Program-made: the position numbers and the translations under genes | The notes under the pieces: model-generated | The model's input: the letters and a program-made list of their open reading frames with translations, nothing else | What the model was told of the DNA's origin: nothing | Databases searched by the model: none | Part shown: positions 1 to 8,962 of the stretch, in pieces | Numbering within the stretch: position 1 is the stretch's first letter | Layout of the letters: every line of letters starts with the position of its first letter | Source: Marinobacter azerbaijanicus | GTDB taxonomy: Bacteria > Pseudomonadota > Gammaproteobacteria > Pseudomonadales > Oleiphilaceae | Length of the DNA stretch: 64,000 nucleotides | NCBI RefSeq assembly: GCF_030250645.1 | Contig: NZ_JASSVS010000001.1 | Location: forward strand, 186,001 to 250,000 | Reading direction: 5' to 3'

Positions 1-77
1 GCGGCCGCCTTCCAGACTTCGTAGTTGGGCGCCTCCGCCAGCATCTTGCGGAACTTTTGGATACGATCATCGACCAT
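1..77 (-). CDS. 5' end of an unidentified gene (truncated by the window edge)
   Basis: Reading leftward from an ATG at 77 there is an open frame of 25 codons beginning MVDDRIQKFRKMLAEAPNYE, running off the window. A GAGG motif lies seven bases upstream of the ATG, and the frame starts ten bases after the stop of the MlaA-like gene, so the two are probably cotranscribed. The amino-terminal wording (AEAPNYEVWK) reminds me of the DUF3336 region at the start of patatin-like phospholipases, which would suit an MlaA neighbour. With only 25 residues that is a guess, and the product should be treated as unknown. Confidence 0.55.
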   Translation of the reverse strand, partial: MVDDRIQKFRKMLAEAPNYEVWKAA

Positions 78-87
78 CGGGTTAACC

Positions 88-882
88 TCAGAAATCCTCG
101 AGCATCAGATCCTCGTCATCATCGTTGGCAAACGGATCGTTCACGGTCCGGCCATCGTTAATCAGGAAGGCCCTGCGTTGAAGATAGGCGTTACGGACGA
201 ACGTGTAGTTGTCGCCGGACATGAAGGCCTCAGCAGGAATCAGATCAGCACGCTTGTCCACGATCTGCAGCGCCCTCGCGTAGTAGACCTCCGGGCTTTC
301 CGCCAGATCCCAGGCGGACGGCAATAGCACATTATCGGTCACAAAGCCGCCAAAATCCCTGGGAGTCGATGGCCCCATGAACGGAAGCATCAGGTAGGGA
401 CCGGATTCGGTACCCCAATAACCGAGGGTCTGGCCAAAATCCTCGGGCCGCTCGGGAAGTTCAAACATGGTGGCCACGTCAATGAATCCACCAAGCCCGA
501 ACACGGTGTTGTAGGTAAACCGCCCTGCCGCAACCACTGCGGATTCGCCCTTCAATTGAAAGACGCTGTTGGCGAAATTGCGGAGCTCGGTGAGATTATT
601 GAAAAAGTTGGTTACCCCTCGATCGGCGAAACCGGGCACAATAGACCGATAGGCCTTTGCGACAGGCCGAAGGAACCAGTTATCAATGGTTTCGTTGAAG
701 CGGTAGACCTTCCGGTTCCAGTCCTCGTAAGGGTCGACCTCACTCCCAGGCGTATCCAGCCGTTGCTGGGCCATGTCCGGAGACGCTGGCTGGATGGTTT
801 GCGCAGCCGCGCCTCCCGCGAACAGGAATAAGACAAACAGGGCGCCATGTACCGGGTGCCGGGAAAAAAAGTCTCTCATCAT
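88..882 (-). CDS. mlaA: MlaA/VacJ-family outer-membrane phospholipid transport protein
   Basis: The protein is about 264 residues, the usual MlaA length, and carries the family core (DPYEDWNRKVYRFNE, then a long NFFNNL/GLGGFIDVA stretch and a GPYLMLPF motif). MlaA sits in the outer membrane with a porin and passes misplaced phospholipids from the outer leaflet to the MlaC shuttle. I place the start at 882 because residues 1-27 then form a clean signal peptide ending AGGAAA-Q; longer readings add an unlikely charged extension. No lipobox cysteine is visible near the cleavage site, whereas E. coli MlaA is a lipoprotein, so this copy is probably cleaved by signal peptidase I. It is followed after ten bases by the partial gene at the window edge and is divergent from the thioesterase gene. 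Confidence 0.85.
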   Translation of the reverse strand: MMRDFFSRHPVHGALFVLFLFAGGAAAQTIQPASPDMAQQRLDTPGSEVDPYEDWNRKVYRFNETIDNWFLRPVAKAYRSIVPGFADRGVTNFFNNLTELRNFANSVFQLKGESAVVAAGRFTYNTVFGLGGFIDVATMFELPERPEDFGQTLGYWGTESGPYLMLPFMGPSTPRDFGGFVTDNVLLPSAWDLAESPEVYYARALQIVDKRADLIPAEAFMSGDNYTFVRNAYLQRRAFLINDGRTVNDPFANDDDEDLMLEDF

Positions 883-973
883 CAGACCTGAGGTTGTTAA
901 TTCAGTTTCAGTTCGTCGAAAATACCGGCGCTTTGTCTTTTTATTATTAACCCCTTTTTCAAGGAGCACCCCG

Positions 974-1381
974 ATGTCAGTACCCGGGAACCTGGTCAGC
1001 ACCCTTTCCATGCCACTTCGCTGGGGCGATATGGACGCTTACGGTCACGCAAACAATACGGTTTATTTCCGCTTTTTCGAAGAAGCCCGCATAACCTGGC
1101 TGGCATCCCTTGAGCTTGGCGCGGAAAACGACCCCGACGGCCCGGTCATTATAAAGACCAGCGCCACCTTTCTGAAGGAGCTTTCGCACCCTGCAACGGT
1201 CGAAGTAAAAACATACGCGGACAAGGCGGGCAATACCAGCCTCGATACCTATCATACCCTGACTGATGTCGAGACCGGGGAACTTTACGCGGAAGGCTAC
1301 GCCAAAATTGTCTGGTTTGACCGGGAAAAACGCACCTCAATGGCGCTGCCGGACAAACTCAGGGCGCTGGCGACCAGCTGA
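974..1381 (+). CDS. Acyl-CoA thioesterase, 4-hydroxybenzoyl-CoA thioesterase/YbgC type
   Basis: This 135-residue protein is a single hot-dog-fold domain. Near its start it has RWGDMDAYGHANNTVYFRFF, the family signature in which the Asp of GDMDAYGHANN is the catalytic residue. Members hydrolyse acyl-CoA thioesters in the cytoplasm; the exact substrate cannot be read from sequence. The ATG at 974 is chosen because AAGGAG stands seven bases ahead of it; an upstream open frame lacks such a site and overlaps mlaA. It ends 24 bases from the end of the convergent KASIII gene, and no clear terminator hairpin is visible between them. Confidence 0.85.
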   Translation: MSVPGNLVSTLSMPLRWGDMDAYGHANNTVYFRFFEEARITWLASLELGAENDPDGPVIIKTSATFLKELSHPATVEVKTYADKAGNTSLDTYHTLTDVETGELYAEGYAKIVWFDREKRTSMALPDKLRALATS

Positions 1382-1405
1382 CGACAACGCCCCTCCAGCT
1401 TCGCT

Positions 1406-2533
1406 CTATCGGCGGCGAACCACCACGCTGCCGATGGAGTAGCCGGCGCCAAATGAGCAGATCACGCCCAGATCGCCGGTGGTAAAATCATCCTTGTGCT
1501 TGTGGAAAGCGATAATCGACCCGGCAGAACTGGTGTTGGCGTATTCGTCCAGAATGACCGGGGCTTCCGTGGTATCCGCATCACGCCCCAGTACCTTGCG
1601 GGCAATCAGCTGGTTCATGTTCAGGTTGGCCTGATGCAACCACATTCGTTTCAGATCTTCCGGTGACAGCGACAGGCTGGAAAGCTGCTTCAGAATGGTT
1701 TCCGCCACCAAGGGTGATACTTCCTTGAAAACCTTTCGCCCCTGCTGGACAAACAGCTTGTCCGGCTTGTTGATGCCGGACTCGTCACCCCGGTTCAGAA
1801 AACCGAAGTTATTGCGGATGTTATTGGAAAACTGCGTCTTGAGGCTGGTTCCCAGGATCTCGAAGCCCTGGCTTTCAGCCACGTCAGAGTCCCGTTCCAC
1901 CAGGATGGCGGTGCAGGCATCACCAAAAATAAAGTGGCTGTCGCGGTCGCGGAAATTAAGGTGGCCGGAACAGATCTCGGGGCTCACCACAAGCACAGCA
2001 CGGGCCGTACCATTTTCCACCGCGTTCACCGCTGCCTGCAGGCCAAAGGTGGCTGAACTGCAGGCGACGTTCATGTCGTAGGCGAATCCTTCAATGCCCA
2101 GGGCATCCTGGACTTCAACGGAAATGGCGGGGTACGGGCGCTGCATGTTGGAGCAGGCCACAATAACGGCATCCACATCCGCTGCCGACTTTCCTGCCTG
2201 TTCCAGCGCCTCGGTGCACGCGGCAACAGACATTTCGCACTGCACTGAAGGCTCGTCATTGCTGCGTTCCGGAATCTTCGGGCACATCCGCTCCGGATCC
2301 AGGATACCTTCCTTGTCGATAACATGTCGGCGTTTGATACCCGAGGCTTTCTCAATAAAAGCCGTCGACGAAGGCTGAAGTGGCTCGACATCCCCACGGG
2401 CGATGTCGTCGGCATGACGGGCATTGTGGAGTTCCACGAAGGCATTGAAGGCCTCCACCAGCTCGTCGTTGGTAATGGTTGCTGGCGGTGTGTACAACCC
2501 GGTCCCGCTGATAACGGCTTTAATCACGCTCAC
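1406..2533 (-). CDS. Beta-ketoacyl-ACP synthase III (FabH-like) family protein
   Basis: The 375-residue protein has the thiolase-fold KASIII layout: catalytic Cys158 in NVACSSATFG, the His of WLHQANLNMN near residue 300 and the Asn of YANTSSAGS near 333. KASIII enzymes condense an acyl-CoA with malonyl-ACP. This one is longer than E. coli FabH (317) because of an insertion over residues 35-95, as in the longer proteobacterial paralogues that may use medium-chain acyl-CoA. The start codon is GTG at 2533 or the in-frame GTG at 2527, which has a GGGG motif five bases upstream. It lies downstream of hrpA and fadD, separated from hrpA by 112 bases holding a REP-like palindrome, so cotranscription is uncertain. 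Confidence 0.85.
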   Translation of the reverse strand: MSVIKAVISGTGLYTPPATITNDELVEAFNAFVELHNARHADDIARGDVEPLQPSSTAFIEKASGIKRRHVIDKEGILDPERMCPKIPERSNDEPSVQCEMSVAACTEALEQAGKSAADVDAVIVACSNMQRPYPAISVEVQDALGIEGFAYDMNVACSSATFGLQAAVNAVENGTARAVLVVSPEICSGHLNFRDRDSHFIFGDACTAILVERDSDVAESQGFEILGTSLKTQFSNNIRNNFGFLNRGDESGINKPDKLFVQQGRKVFKEVSPLVAETILKQLSSLSLSPEDLKRMWLHQANLNMNQLIARKVLGRDADTTEAPVILDEYANTSSAGSIIAFHKHKDDFTTGDLGVICSFGAGYSIGSVVVRRR

Positions 2534-2544
2534 CCCACGTAGTA

Positions 2545-2574
2545 GGTCGGATTAGCCGAAGGCGTAATCCGAAA
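2545..2574. repeat. REP-like palindrome between hrpA and the KASIII gene
   Basis: The segment GTCGGATTAGCC-GAA-GGCGTAATCCGA can fold into a stem in which TCGGATTA pairs with TAATCCGA across a short loop, preceded by GTAG. The wording strongly resembles the GTAGGTCGGATTAGCG...CGTAATCCGAC palindromes that recur in many gammaproteobacteria and are linked to RAYT-type transposases. The family assignment is from memory. No transposase lies nearby, so this would be a non-autonomous scattered copy. Confidence 0.55.
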
Positions 2575-2645
2575 TAGATATGAATGCACCAATATTGGCC
2601 AAATACTAACACAGTCTCAAAGTTTTGCCCGCGGGTATAACCGTC

Positions 2646-5600
2646 TTAGATCCTCGTTTTCTCCCATTGCCGTTCCAGACGCTTGACGGATACCGGTACG
2701 GCGGTACCAAGTTGCTGAGCAAAAAAGGACACGCGAAATTCCTCCAGCATCCAGCGGTAGAGCACCAGCTCAGGGTCCCGGACGCCCTGTCGTTGTTGCT
2801 CATCCCTTTTGCTGGCATAGCGGGACCACAGGGGTTCCATTACGTGCAGGAACTCGCGTTCGCGGCCGAGCTCCCGGGGCATCTTCTCATAGCGGATACT
2901 GGCGGCCTCGAAGTAGCGACCAAAATGAGCCAGCCATTCCGGAGGCGTTGCCACCAAAAACCCTGGATAAACAAGGTTCTGAAGCTGGAACTTCAGGTCG
3001 GCCATACTATTGGCCAGGGCCAGACTGATCTTGCCTTTAAGCTGTTTCATGACCCCGTGGTAACCGGTCATTGCCTGATACAGCCGTTCATCCGCCTCCT
3101 CCAGGGCCGGAATGAAATCTGCGCGGCCGGCCTCGAACAGGGCCTCAAAGGCTTTCTGGTTACGGGGTGCCTCGCCCGGCACAAAATGCTGCATGGCTGT
3201 TGCCAGCAACAGGTCATCAAGCAGGACGCGGGCCTTGCCAACCGGGGCAAACATCAGCGCCGAAGCCTTGAAGTGAGGCAATTTGCGGTCGATATCATCA
3301 AGCCTGTTGCCCAGCCGGAGAAGAATCAGCCGTGCCACTGCCTTGCGGGTAGCGTCGTCCGCCGTCAGTCGGTCGAGGAAACGGGTCTGACGGACTGAAT
3401 CCCCCTGGTCTTCCAGAGCCGGGTACACGGTGACTTCCATGCCCCCCTTCTCGGTTGTTACCGACTGCGGAAGCTCTCCGAAATCCCAGCGGGTCGATGT
3501 CCTGGCGGTCTCGTCCCCCGGTTGCTTTCGAGTGGCGGAGGACAGCGCTGCTTCCGCGCGACCCTCCAGTTCACTCTGCAGTTTTTCCGTTTCCCGGCCC
3601 TCGGCTATGGGTTTTCCGGCATCATCCACCACCCGCAGGTTCATCCGCAGGTGCCTTGGCAACTCCTCCTGCGGCCAGGCGTCTGGATCAATCTGCACAC
3701 CGGTCATCCGCCGGAGCTGCTCACCCAGTTGCAGTGCCAGGGGCTCATTGGACGGCTGGAGGTTTTCCAGCGCTGCATCCACGAAGTCAGGGACCGGAAC
3801 GAAGTTACGGCGAAGGGCCTTTGGCAGGCCCTTGACCAGGGCAATACACTTTTCACGCAGCAGCCCGGGCACCAGCCACTCCAGACGCCTGGTTGGCAGC
3901 TGTTTCAGGGCCATTACCGGCGCCTGCAGGGTGACACCATCCCGTTCGCTGGTGGGCTCGAACTCGTAACTCAGCGGGTACCGCACACCCTCCCATTCCA
4001 GGTAATCCGGATACAGTGCTCCGGCCTGCTCATCCACCGGGCGCTGAAGAATGTCTGACTCTGTCAGCTCCATGTTACGGAGCTCTTCGGCGCTGAGCTG
4101 CTTCCACCAGCTTTCGAAATGCCGCCCACTGACAATGTCGTTCGGCAGGCGCTGGTCATAGAAATCCACCAGCACTTCGTCCTCCACCAGCAGATCCCGG
4201 CGCCGGGTCTTGCGCTCCAGGTTCTCGACGGTATCCAGCAACTCCCGGTTACGGGCAATGAACGGTGCTTTGGACTGGTAATCCCCTTCCACCAGAGCCC
4301 GGCGGATAAACAGGTTGCGGCACTCGGCCGGATCCACCTTGCTGTAAGGGATCCGGCGTTTGGAAATAATATCCAGACCGTAGAGACTGACTTTCTCATA
4401 GCCCATTACCTGGGCACGCTTCTGCTCCCAGTGGGGCTCGAAGTAGTGATGCTTGACCACGTGGCCGGCCAGCGGCTCAATCCATTCCGGCTCAATCTTT
4501 GCGACAACCCTGGCAAACACGCGGCTGGTTTCGACAATCTCAGCGGCAACGATCCACTTGGGCGCCGTTTTCGAGACCTTGGAACCGGGGAAGATCATCA
4601 CCTTGCGATTACGGGTCGCGAGATACTCCTTCTTTTCCAGTTTGACCGCCACGTGCCCCAGAAGGCCGGCGAGAATAGCCTTGTGGAGGGATTCGTAACC
4701 GGCCGCGTCCCTGTTGAGTTTCAGCTTCTGTTCACGGCAGATGAGGGTGAGCTGGCGATGGATATCGCGCCATTCACGCATCCGCATCCAGGAAAGGAAG
4801 CTTTTCTGGCAGACTTTCTTGAGCTGGTTCTGGGACAGTTCCTGACGCTGCTCTTCATAGAAGTTCCAGATGTTCAGCAACGTCAGGAAGTCGGATTCCT
4901 TGTCATTGAACGGGGCATGGGCCTGGTCGGCCGCCTGCTGCTTATCCTGGGGGCGCTCCCTCGGGTCCTGGACACTGAGGCCGGCGATGATCACCAGGGT
5001 TTCTGCCAGGCTGCCCTGTTCCGAAGAGGTCACCAGCATCCGCGCAAGCCGCGGGTCAAGGGGCAGCCTCGCCATGGTGCGACCAAGGCCGGTCAGCCGA
5101 CGCTTCTCGTCGACAGCACCCAGCTCTTCAAGGAGCTTGTAGCCATCGTTGATCAGGCGGGTGTCAGGCGGTTCCAGAAACGGAAAATGGCGGATGTCCC
5201 CGAGCCCGGAGGTGGTCATCTGCAGAATGACGGACGCAAGGTTAGTGCGCAGGATTTCCGGGTCCGTGTACTCGGGCCGGTTGATAAAATCGGTTTCGTC
5301 ATACAGACGGAAACAGATACCCGGCGCCACCCGGCCACATCGCCCTGCCCGCTGGTTGGCGCTGGCCTGGGACACAGGCTCGATGGGCAGGCGCTGGATC
5401 TTGGAACGTACACTGTAACGGCTGATCCGCGCTACGCCGGTGTCAATCACGTAGCGTATGCCCGGCACCGTCAGGGAGGTTTCCGCCACGTTGGTGGACA
5501 GCACCATCCGCCGCCCCCGATGGCTCTGGAAAATCCGGTTCTGCTCCTGGTTGCTGAGACGGGAATACAGTGGCAGCACCTCGGTATGGCGCAGGTCGGC

Positions 5601-6572
5601 ATGGCGCAGCACCCTGCTCAGGCTGCGAATTTCCCGTTCGCCCGGCAGGAACACCAGCACATCTCCCGGCGGTTTTTTCTCCGCCCGTTCGTGCTGCTCG
5701 ATTTCCTCCATGGCGCGAAGCACGCCGTCAGTCCAGCCCTGGTCCCGGTCGTCCTCATCTCCGGTAAGCGGACGATAGCGGATATCCACCGGAAAGGTTC
5801 GGCCGCTGACCTCAATCACCGGCGCATCGTTAAAGAACCGGCTGAAGCGCTCCACCTCAATGGTGGCCGAAGTTATGATGACCTTCAGGTCCGGGCGCTT
5901 CGGCAGAAGCTGGCGCAGGTAGCCCATCAGGAAGTCGATATTCAGACTGCGTTCGTGGGCCTCGTCGATGATCAGTGTGTCGTAACGATCCAGGAAGCGG
6001 TCGTGCTGAACTTCCGACAGCAGGATGCCATCGGTCATCACTTTCAGCCGGGACTGTTCAGAGGTGGTGTCGGTGAAGCGTACCTGGTAGCCCACCTGGC
6101 CACCGGTCTGCTCCCCCAGCTCCTCAGCAATACGGCCTGCCACGGTGCGAGCGGCAATCCGCCGGGGCTGGGTATGGCCGATCAGCCCGCGAATGCCACG
6201 GCCACTGTTCATGCAGATCTTGGGAATCTGGGTGGTCTTACCGGAACCGGTTTCACCGGCAATGATCACCACCTGATTCTGTTCAATAGCCTCACGGATG
6301 TCATCCACCCGCTCGGATACCGGCAGCGACGACGGAAAGGTTGCGGGCTTGTGCTGTGCCTGACGCTCTCTTACCTTTGCCTGGCCCCGGTCGAGCCACT
6401 GCGCCATCTTCTCAAGGTCTTTCTGCCCCGGACGGCCCTTTTTACGGGCCACCAGCTTGTGAATACGGGCGGCTTCCAGCTGGTTACAGGTGTCCAGCTG
6501 TTCCATCATGGCTTTGACCGCAGCCTTGCTGTCCGGCGTATTCGTGGGCTGTTCCGTCGGGGCTTGAGACAT
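2646..6572 (-). CDS. hrpA: ATP-dependent RNA helicase HrpA
   Basis: At 1308 residues this matches full-length HrpA of the DEAH-box RNA helicase family. Walker A (GETGSGKTT) is at residues 106-114, a DEAHERS motif II lies near residue 200, SAT motif III follows and NQRAGRCGRVAPG is motif VI. The long C-terminal half holds the OB-fold and DUF3418 regions typical of HrpA. E. coli HrpA acts on ribosome- and mRNA-associated RNA. It starts eight bases after the fadD stop, so the two genes are almost certainly cotranscribed. Confidence 0.95.
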   Translation of the reverse strand: MSQAPTEQPTNTPDSKAAVKAMMEQLDTCNQLEAARIHKLVARKKGRPGQKDLEKMAQWLDRGQAKVRERQAQHKPATFPSSLPVSERVDDIREAIEQNQVVIIAGETGSGKTTQIPKICMNSGRGIRGLIGHTQPRRIAARTVAGRIAEELGEQTGGQVGYQVRFTDTTSEQSRLKVMTDGILLSEVQHDRFLDRYDTLIIDEAHERSLNIDFLMGYLRQLLPKRPDLKVIITSATIEVERFSRFFNDAPVIEVSGRTFPVDIRYRPLTGDEDDRDQGWTDGVLRAMEEIEQHERAEKKPPGDVLVFLPGEREIRSLSRVLRHADLRHTEVLPLYSRLSNQEQNRIFQSHRGRRMVLSTNVAETSLTVPGIRYVIDTGVARISRYSVRSKIQRLPIEPVSQASANQRAGRCGRVAPGICFRLYDETDFINRPEYTDPEILRTNLASVILQMTTSGLGDIRHFPFLEPPDTRLINDGYKLLEELGAVDEKRRLTGLGRTMARLPLDPRLARMLVTSSEQGSLAETLVIIAGLSVQDPRERPQDKQQAADQAHAPFNDKESDFLTLLNIWNFYEEQRQELSQNQLKKVCQKSFLSWMRMREWRDIHRQLTLICREQKLKLNRDAAGYESLHKAILAGLLGHVAVKLEKKEYLATRNRKVMIFPGSKVSKTAPKWIVAAEIVETSRVFARVVAKIEPEWIEPLAGHVVKHHYFEPHWEQKRAQVMGYEKVSLYGLDIISKRRIPYSKVDPAECRNLFIRRALVEGDYQSKAPFIARNRELLDTVENLERKTRRRDLLVEDEVLVDFYDQRLPNDIVSGRHFESWWKQLSAEELRNMELTESDILQRPVDEQAGALYPDYLEWEGVRYPLSYEFEPTSERDGVTLQAPVMALKQLPTRRLEWLVPGLLREKCIALVKGLPKALRRNFVPVPDFVDAALENLQPSNEPLALQLGEQLRRMTGVQIDPDAWPQEELPRHLRMNLRVVDDAGKPIAEGRETEKLQSELEGRAEAALSSATRKQPGDETARTSTRWDFGELPQSVTTEKGGMEVTVYPALEDQGDSVRQTRFLDRLTADDATRKAVARLILLRLGNRLDDIDRKLPHFKASALMFAPVGKARVLLDDLLLATAMQHFVPGEAPRNQKAFEALFEAGRADFIPALEEADERLYQAMTGYHGVMKQLKGKISLALANSMADLKFQLQNLVYPGFLVATPPEWLAHFGRYFEAASIRYEKMPRELGREREFLHVMEPLWSRYASKRDEQQRQGVRDPELVLYRWMLEEFRVSFFAQQLGTAVPVSVKRLERQWEKTRI

Positions 6573-6580
6573 TGGTCCTT

Positions 6581-8257
6581 TTACTTGTTGGTGGCTTCGT
6601 CCCGAAGTTCGCGACGCAGGATCTTGCCAACGTTGGTCTTGGGCAACTCATCGCGGAATTCAAACGACTTGGGCACCTTGTAGGCAGTCAGGCGCTCACG
6701 ACAGAATTCCTTCAGTTCGTTCTCCGTCACGCCTTCTGCGGTCGGCACCAGGTAGACCTTGACCGCCTCACCGCTCTTGGCGTCGGGTACGCCGACGGCC
6801 GCACACTCTACCACCTTGGGATGACCGCTCACCACGTCCTCGATTTCATTCGGGAACACATTGAAACCGGACACGATGATCATGTCCTTCTTGCGGTCAA
6901 CGATACGGATGTAGCCATCTTCCTGAATCAGGGCGATATCACCGGTTTGCAGGAAGCCGTCTGGCGTAAAGGACTTCTGGGTGTCCTCCGGCCGCTGCCA
7001 GTAGCCGCGCATCACCTGGGGGCCTTTCACGCACAGCTCACCGGGCTCACCAATCGGTGTTTCATTGCCGTCATCGTCGATGGTTTTCACTTCGGTACCG
7101 GGGATCGGCAAGCCGATGGTACCAAGCTGTATGGCACTGTTGGGGTTGAAGGTGACAACCGGCGAGGTTTCGGTCATGCCGTAACCTTCGGCGATTTCAC
7201 AGCCGGTGACACGCTGCCACATCTTCGCGGTGTCGCTGGTCAGAGCCATGCCGCCGGAGGATGTCAGCTTGAGGCCGCTGAAGTCCAGGTCCTGGAACTC
7301 TTCGTTGTTACACAGCGCCACGAACAGGGTATTCAGGCCCAGGAACGCCGTGAATCTGTGGTTCTTGAGTTCCTTGACGAAGCCCGGAATATCCCTCGGG
7401 TTTGGAATCAGAACGTTATGGGCGCCGGCTTCAAGCATGATGCCGCAGTTCAGGGTAAACGAATAGATGTGGTACAGCGGCAGCGGCGCGATGACCACTT
7501 CCTTGCCCTCTTCCACCGTGTCTTCCATCATCGGGCGCACCTGCAGCAGGTTGGCCACCAGGTTGCCGTGGGTCAGCATGGCGCCTTTGGCAACACCCGT
7601 GGTACCGCCGGTGTACTGCAGTACAGCGATATCGTCCTTCTTGCACTGAACCGGAGTGAACTTCTCCTTGCTGCCGGCACTCAGAACCGCTGGCAATTTA
7701 TGGGCCTGCGGCAGGTTGTAGGCCGGCACCATTTTCTTGAGATGCTTTACCGCGGCGTTCATCAGCGTACGCTTCAGCGGGGAATGCATATCGGCGATTT
7801 CAGTCACAATCACGTGCTCAATGCCGGTATGGGGCAGTACTTTCTCGGCGTTATAGGCCATGTTCGCCAGCACAACCAGTGCCTTGGCTCCGGAATCGTT
7901 GAACTGGTGTTCCATCTCACGGGTGGTGTACAGCGGGTTGGTATTCACCACAATCAGACCCGCACGCATGGCACCGAAAACAACAACGGGATACTGGGAA
8001 ACGTTGGGCATCTGAACCGCAATGCGGTCACCCGGCTTGAGGTCGGTCTTGTTCTGCAGCCAGGCCGCGAAATTGCGGCTCTGGGTATCCAGGTCGCGAT
8101 AGCTGAGCGTAGCGCCAACAGCGCTGAAGGCAGGCCGGTCGGCATACTTCTTCACCGCCTGATCAAATACGTCCACCATGCTGGTGTACTTGTCCAGGTC
8201 TACTTCACGGGACACACCGGCGGGGTACTTGTCCTGATAGAACTGCTCAAAATCCAT
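6581..8257 (-). CDS. fadD: Long-chain fatty-acid--CoA ligase (FadD)
   Basis: This 558-residue adenylate-forming enzyme activates fatty acids to acyl-CoA using ATP. The AMP-binding signature YTGGTTGVAKGAML, the YGMTETSP motif and the C-terminal GFNVFPNEIED and lysine motif (KTNVGKILRRELR) are all present. I set the start at the ATG at 8257 (MDFEQFYQDKYP), which has AGGAG six bases upstream; a second ATG at 8263 would place that site too close. It heads the fadD-hrpA unit. The divergent MaoC-type hydratase gene shares the 207-base upstream region, so a common fatty-acid-responsive control is plausible, but I could not see a convincing FadR or PsrA site. Confidence 0.94.
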   Translation of the reverse strand: MDFEQFYQDKYPAGVSREVDLDKYTSMVDVFDQAVKKYADRPAFSAVGATLSYRDLDTQSRNFAAWLQNKTDLKPGDRIAVQMPNVSQYPVVVFGAMRAGLIVVNTNPLYTTREMEHQFNDSGAKALVVLANMAYNAEKVLPHTGIEHVIVTEIADMHSPLKRTLMNAAVKHLKKMVPAYNLPQAHKLPAVLSAGSKEKFTPVQCKKDDIAVLQYTGGTTGVAKGAMLTHGNLVANLLQVRPMMEDTVEEGKEVVIAPLPLYHIYSFTLNCGIMLEAGAHNVLIPNPRDIPGFVKELKNHRFTAFLGLNTLFVALCNNEEFQDLDFSGLKLTSSGGMALTSDTAKMWQRVTGCEIAEGYGMTETSPVVTFNPNSAIQLGTIGLPIPGTEVKTIDDDGNETPIGEPGELCVKGPQVMRGYWQRPEDTQKSFTPDGFLQTGDIALIQEDGYIRIVDRKKDMIIVSGFNVFPNEIEDVVSGHPKVVECAAVGVPDAKSGEAVKVYLVPTAEGVTENELKEFCRERLTAYKVPKSFEFRDELPKTNVGKILRRELRDEATNK

Positions 8258-8464
8258 CACCATCTCCTGTTGGGCATTTGTGCTTATAATGTTTACTGAT
8301 ATCGGTTTGATCAAAAAATCAACCAGACAAAAGTATCAGCCTCGAAAAGTCGGGAGAGAATAGCAGTTTTGTGAACGATGAGGTAGTTTTCGAGGCTGAA
8401 CTGTAGCTCTTATATCCAATAACCGATTGGCAACACACTATTCAGGATTCCAGGCAGAGCCCAT

Positions 8465-8953
8465 ATGAGCGACACCCTCGACACGCTTGAAAACATTACC
8501 TATGAAGAACTTCAGGAAGGCGATTCCGCCACTTACGTGAAGACGCTGACAGAAGACGAACTGGTGCTTTTTGCAGCGGTATCCGGCGATGTTAACCCGG
8601 TGCATCTGGATTCCGAATTCGCCGCAGACTCCGCATTCAAGGAGCGGATTGCCCATGGCATGTGGAGCGGCGCGATCATCTCCGCGGCCCTGGCAACGGT
8701 GATGCCCGGGCCGGGTACCATCTACCTGGAGCAGAGCCTGTCCTTCAAGCGGCCGGTAAAGCTGGATGACACGCTCACGGTAAACCTGAAAGTACTGTCC
8801 AAGGAGCGAAAGAACCGCGTGACTCTGGCCTGCGATGTCCGTAACCAGAATGATCAACAGGTGGTCACTGGCGAGGCAAAAGTGATTGCGCCTACCCAGA
8901 AAATGTCCCTGAGCAAACCCCGGTTGCCCAGGATTACTATTGAGCACTCGTAA
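8465..8953 (+). CDS. MaoC-family (R)-specific enoyl-CoA hydratase, PhaJ-like
   Basis: The 162-residue hot-dog protein carries the (R)-hydratase signature AAVSGDVNPVHLD, giving catalytic Asp42 and His47, followed by HGMWSGAIIS and the PGPGTIYLEQSLSF strand typical of PhaJ/MaoC proteins. Such enzymes hydrate trans-2-enoyl-CoA to (R)-3-hydroxyacyl-CoA and link beta-oxidation to storage-polyester or other pathways. It is divergent from fadD, which fits a role in fatty-acid metabolism. No polyester synthase is nearby. The gene ends only nine bases from the convergent AgmX-like gene. Confidence 0.85.
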   Translation: MSDTLDTLENITYEELQEGDSATYVKTLTEDELVLFAAVSGDVNPVHLDSEFAADSAFKERIAHGMWSGAIISAALATVMPGPGTIYLEQSLSFKRPVKLDDTLTVNLKVLSKERKNRVTLACDVRNQNDQQVVTGEAKVIAPTQKMSLSKPRLPRITIEHS

Positions 8954-8962
8954 CCAGCCTGG

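Noticed and set aside
4119..6683. Very long open frame of over 800 codons on the plus strand
   Set aside because: It is the antisense shadow of hrpA, whose helicase motifs are unmistakable; the plus-strand protein has no sensible domains.
6572..8299. Long plus-strand open frame opposite fadD
   Set aside because: It mirrors the fadD frame almost exactly and encodes His/Gly-rich low-sense protein, typical of a shadow in GC-rich DNA.
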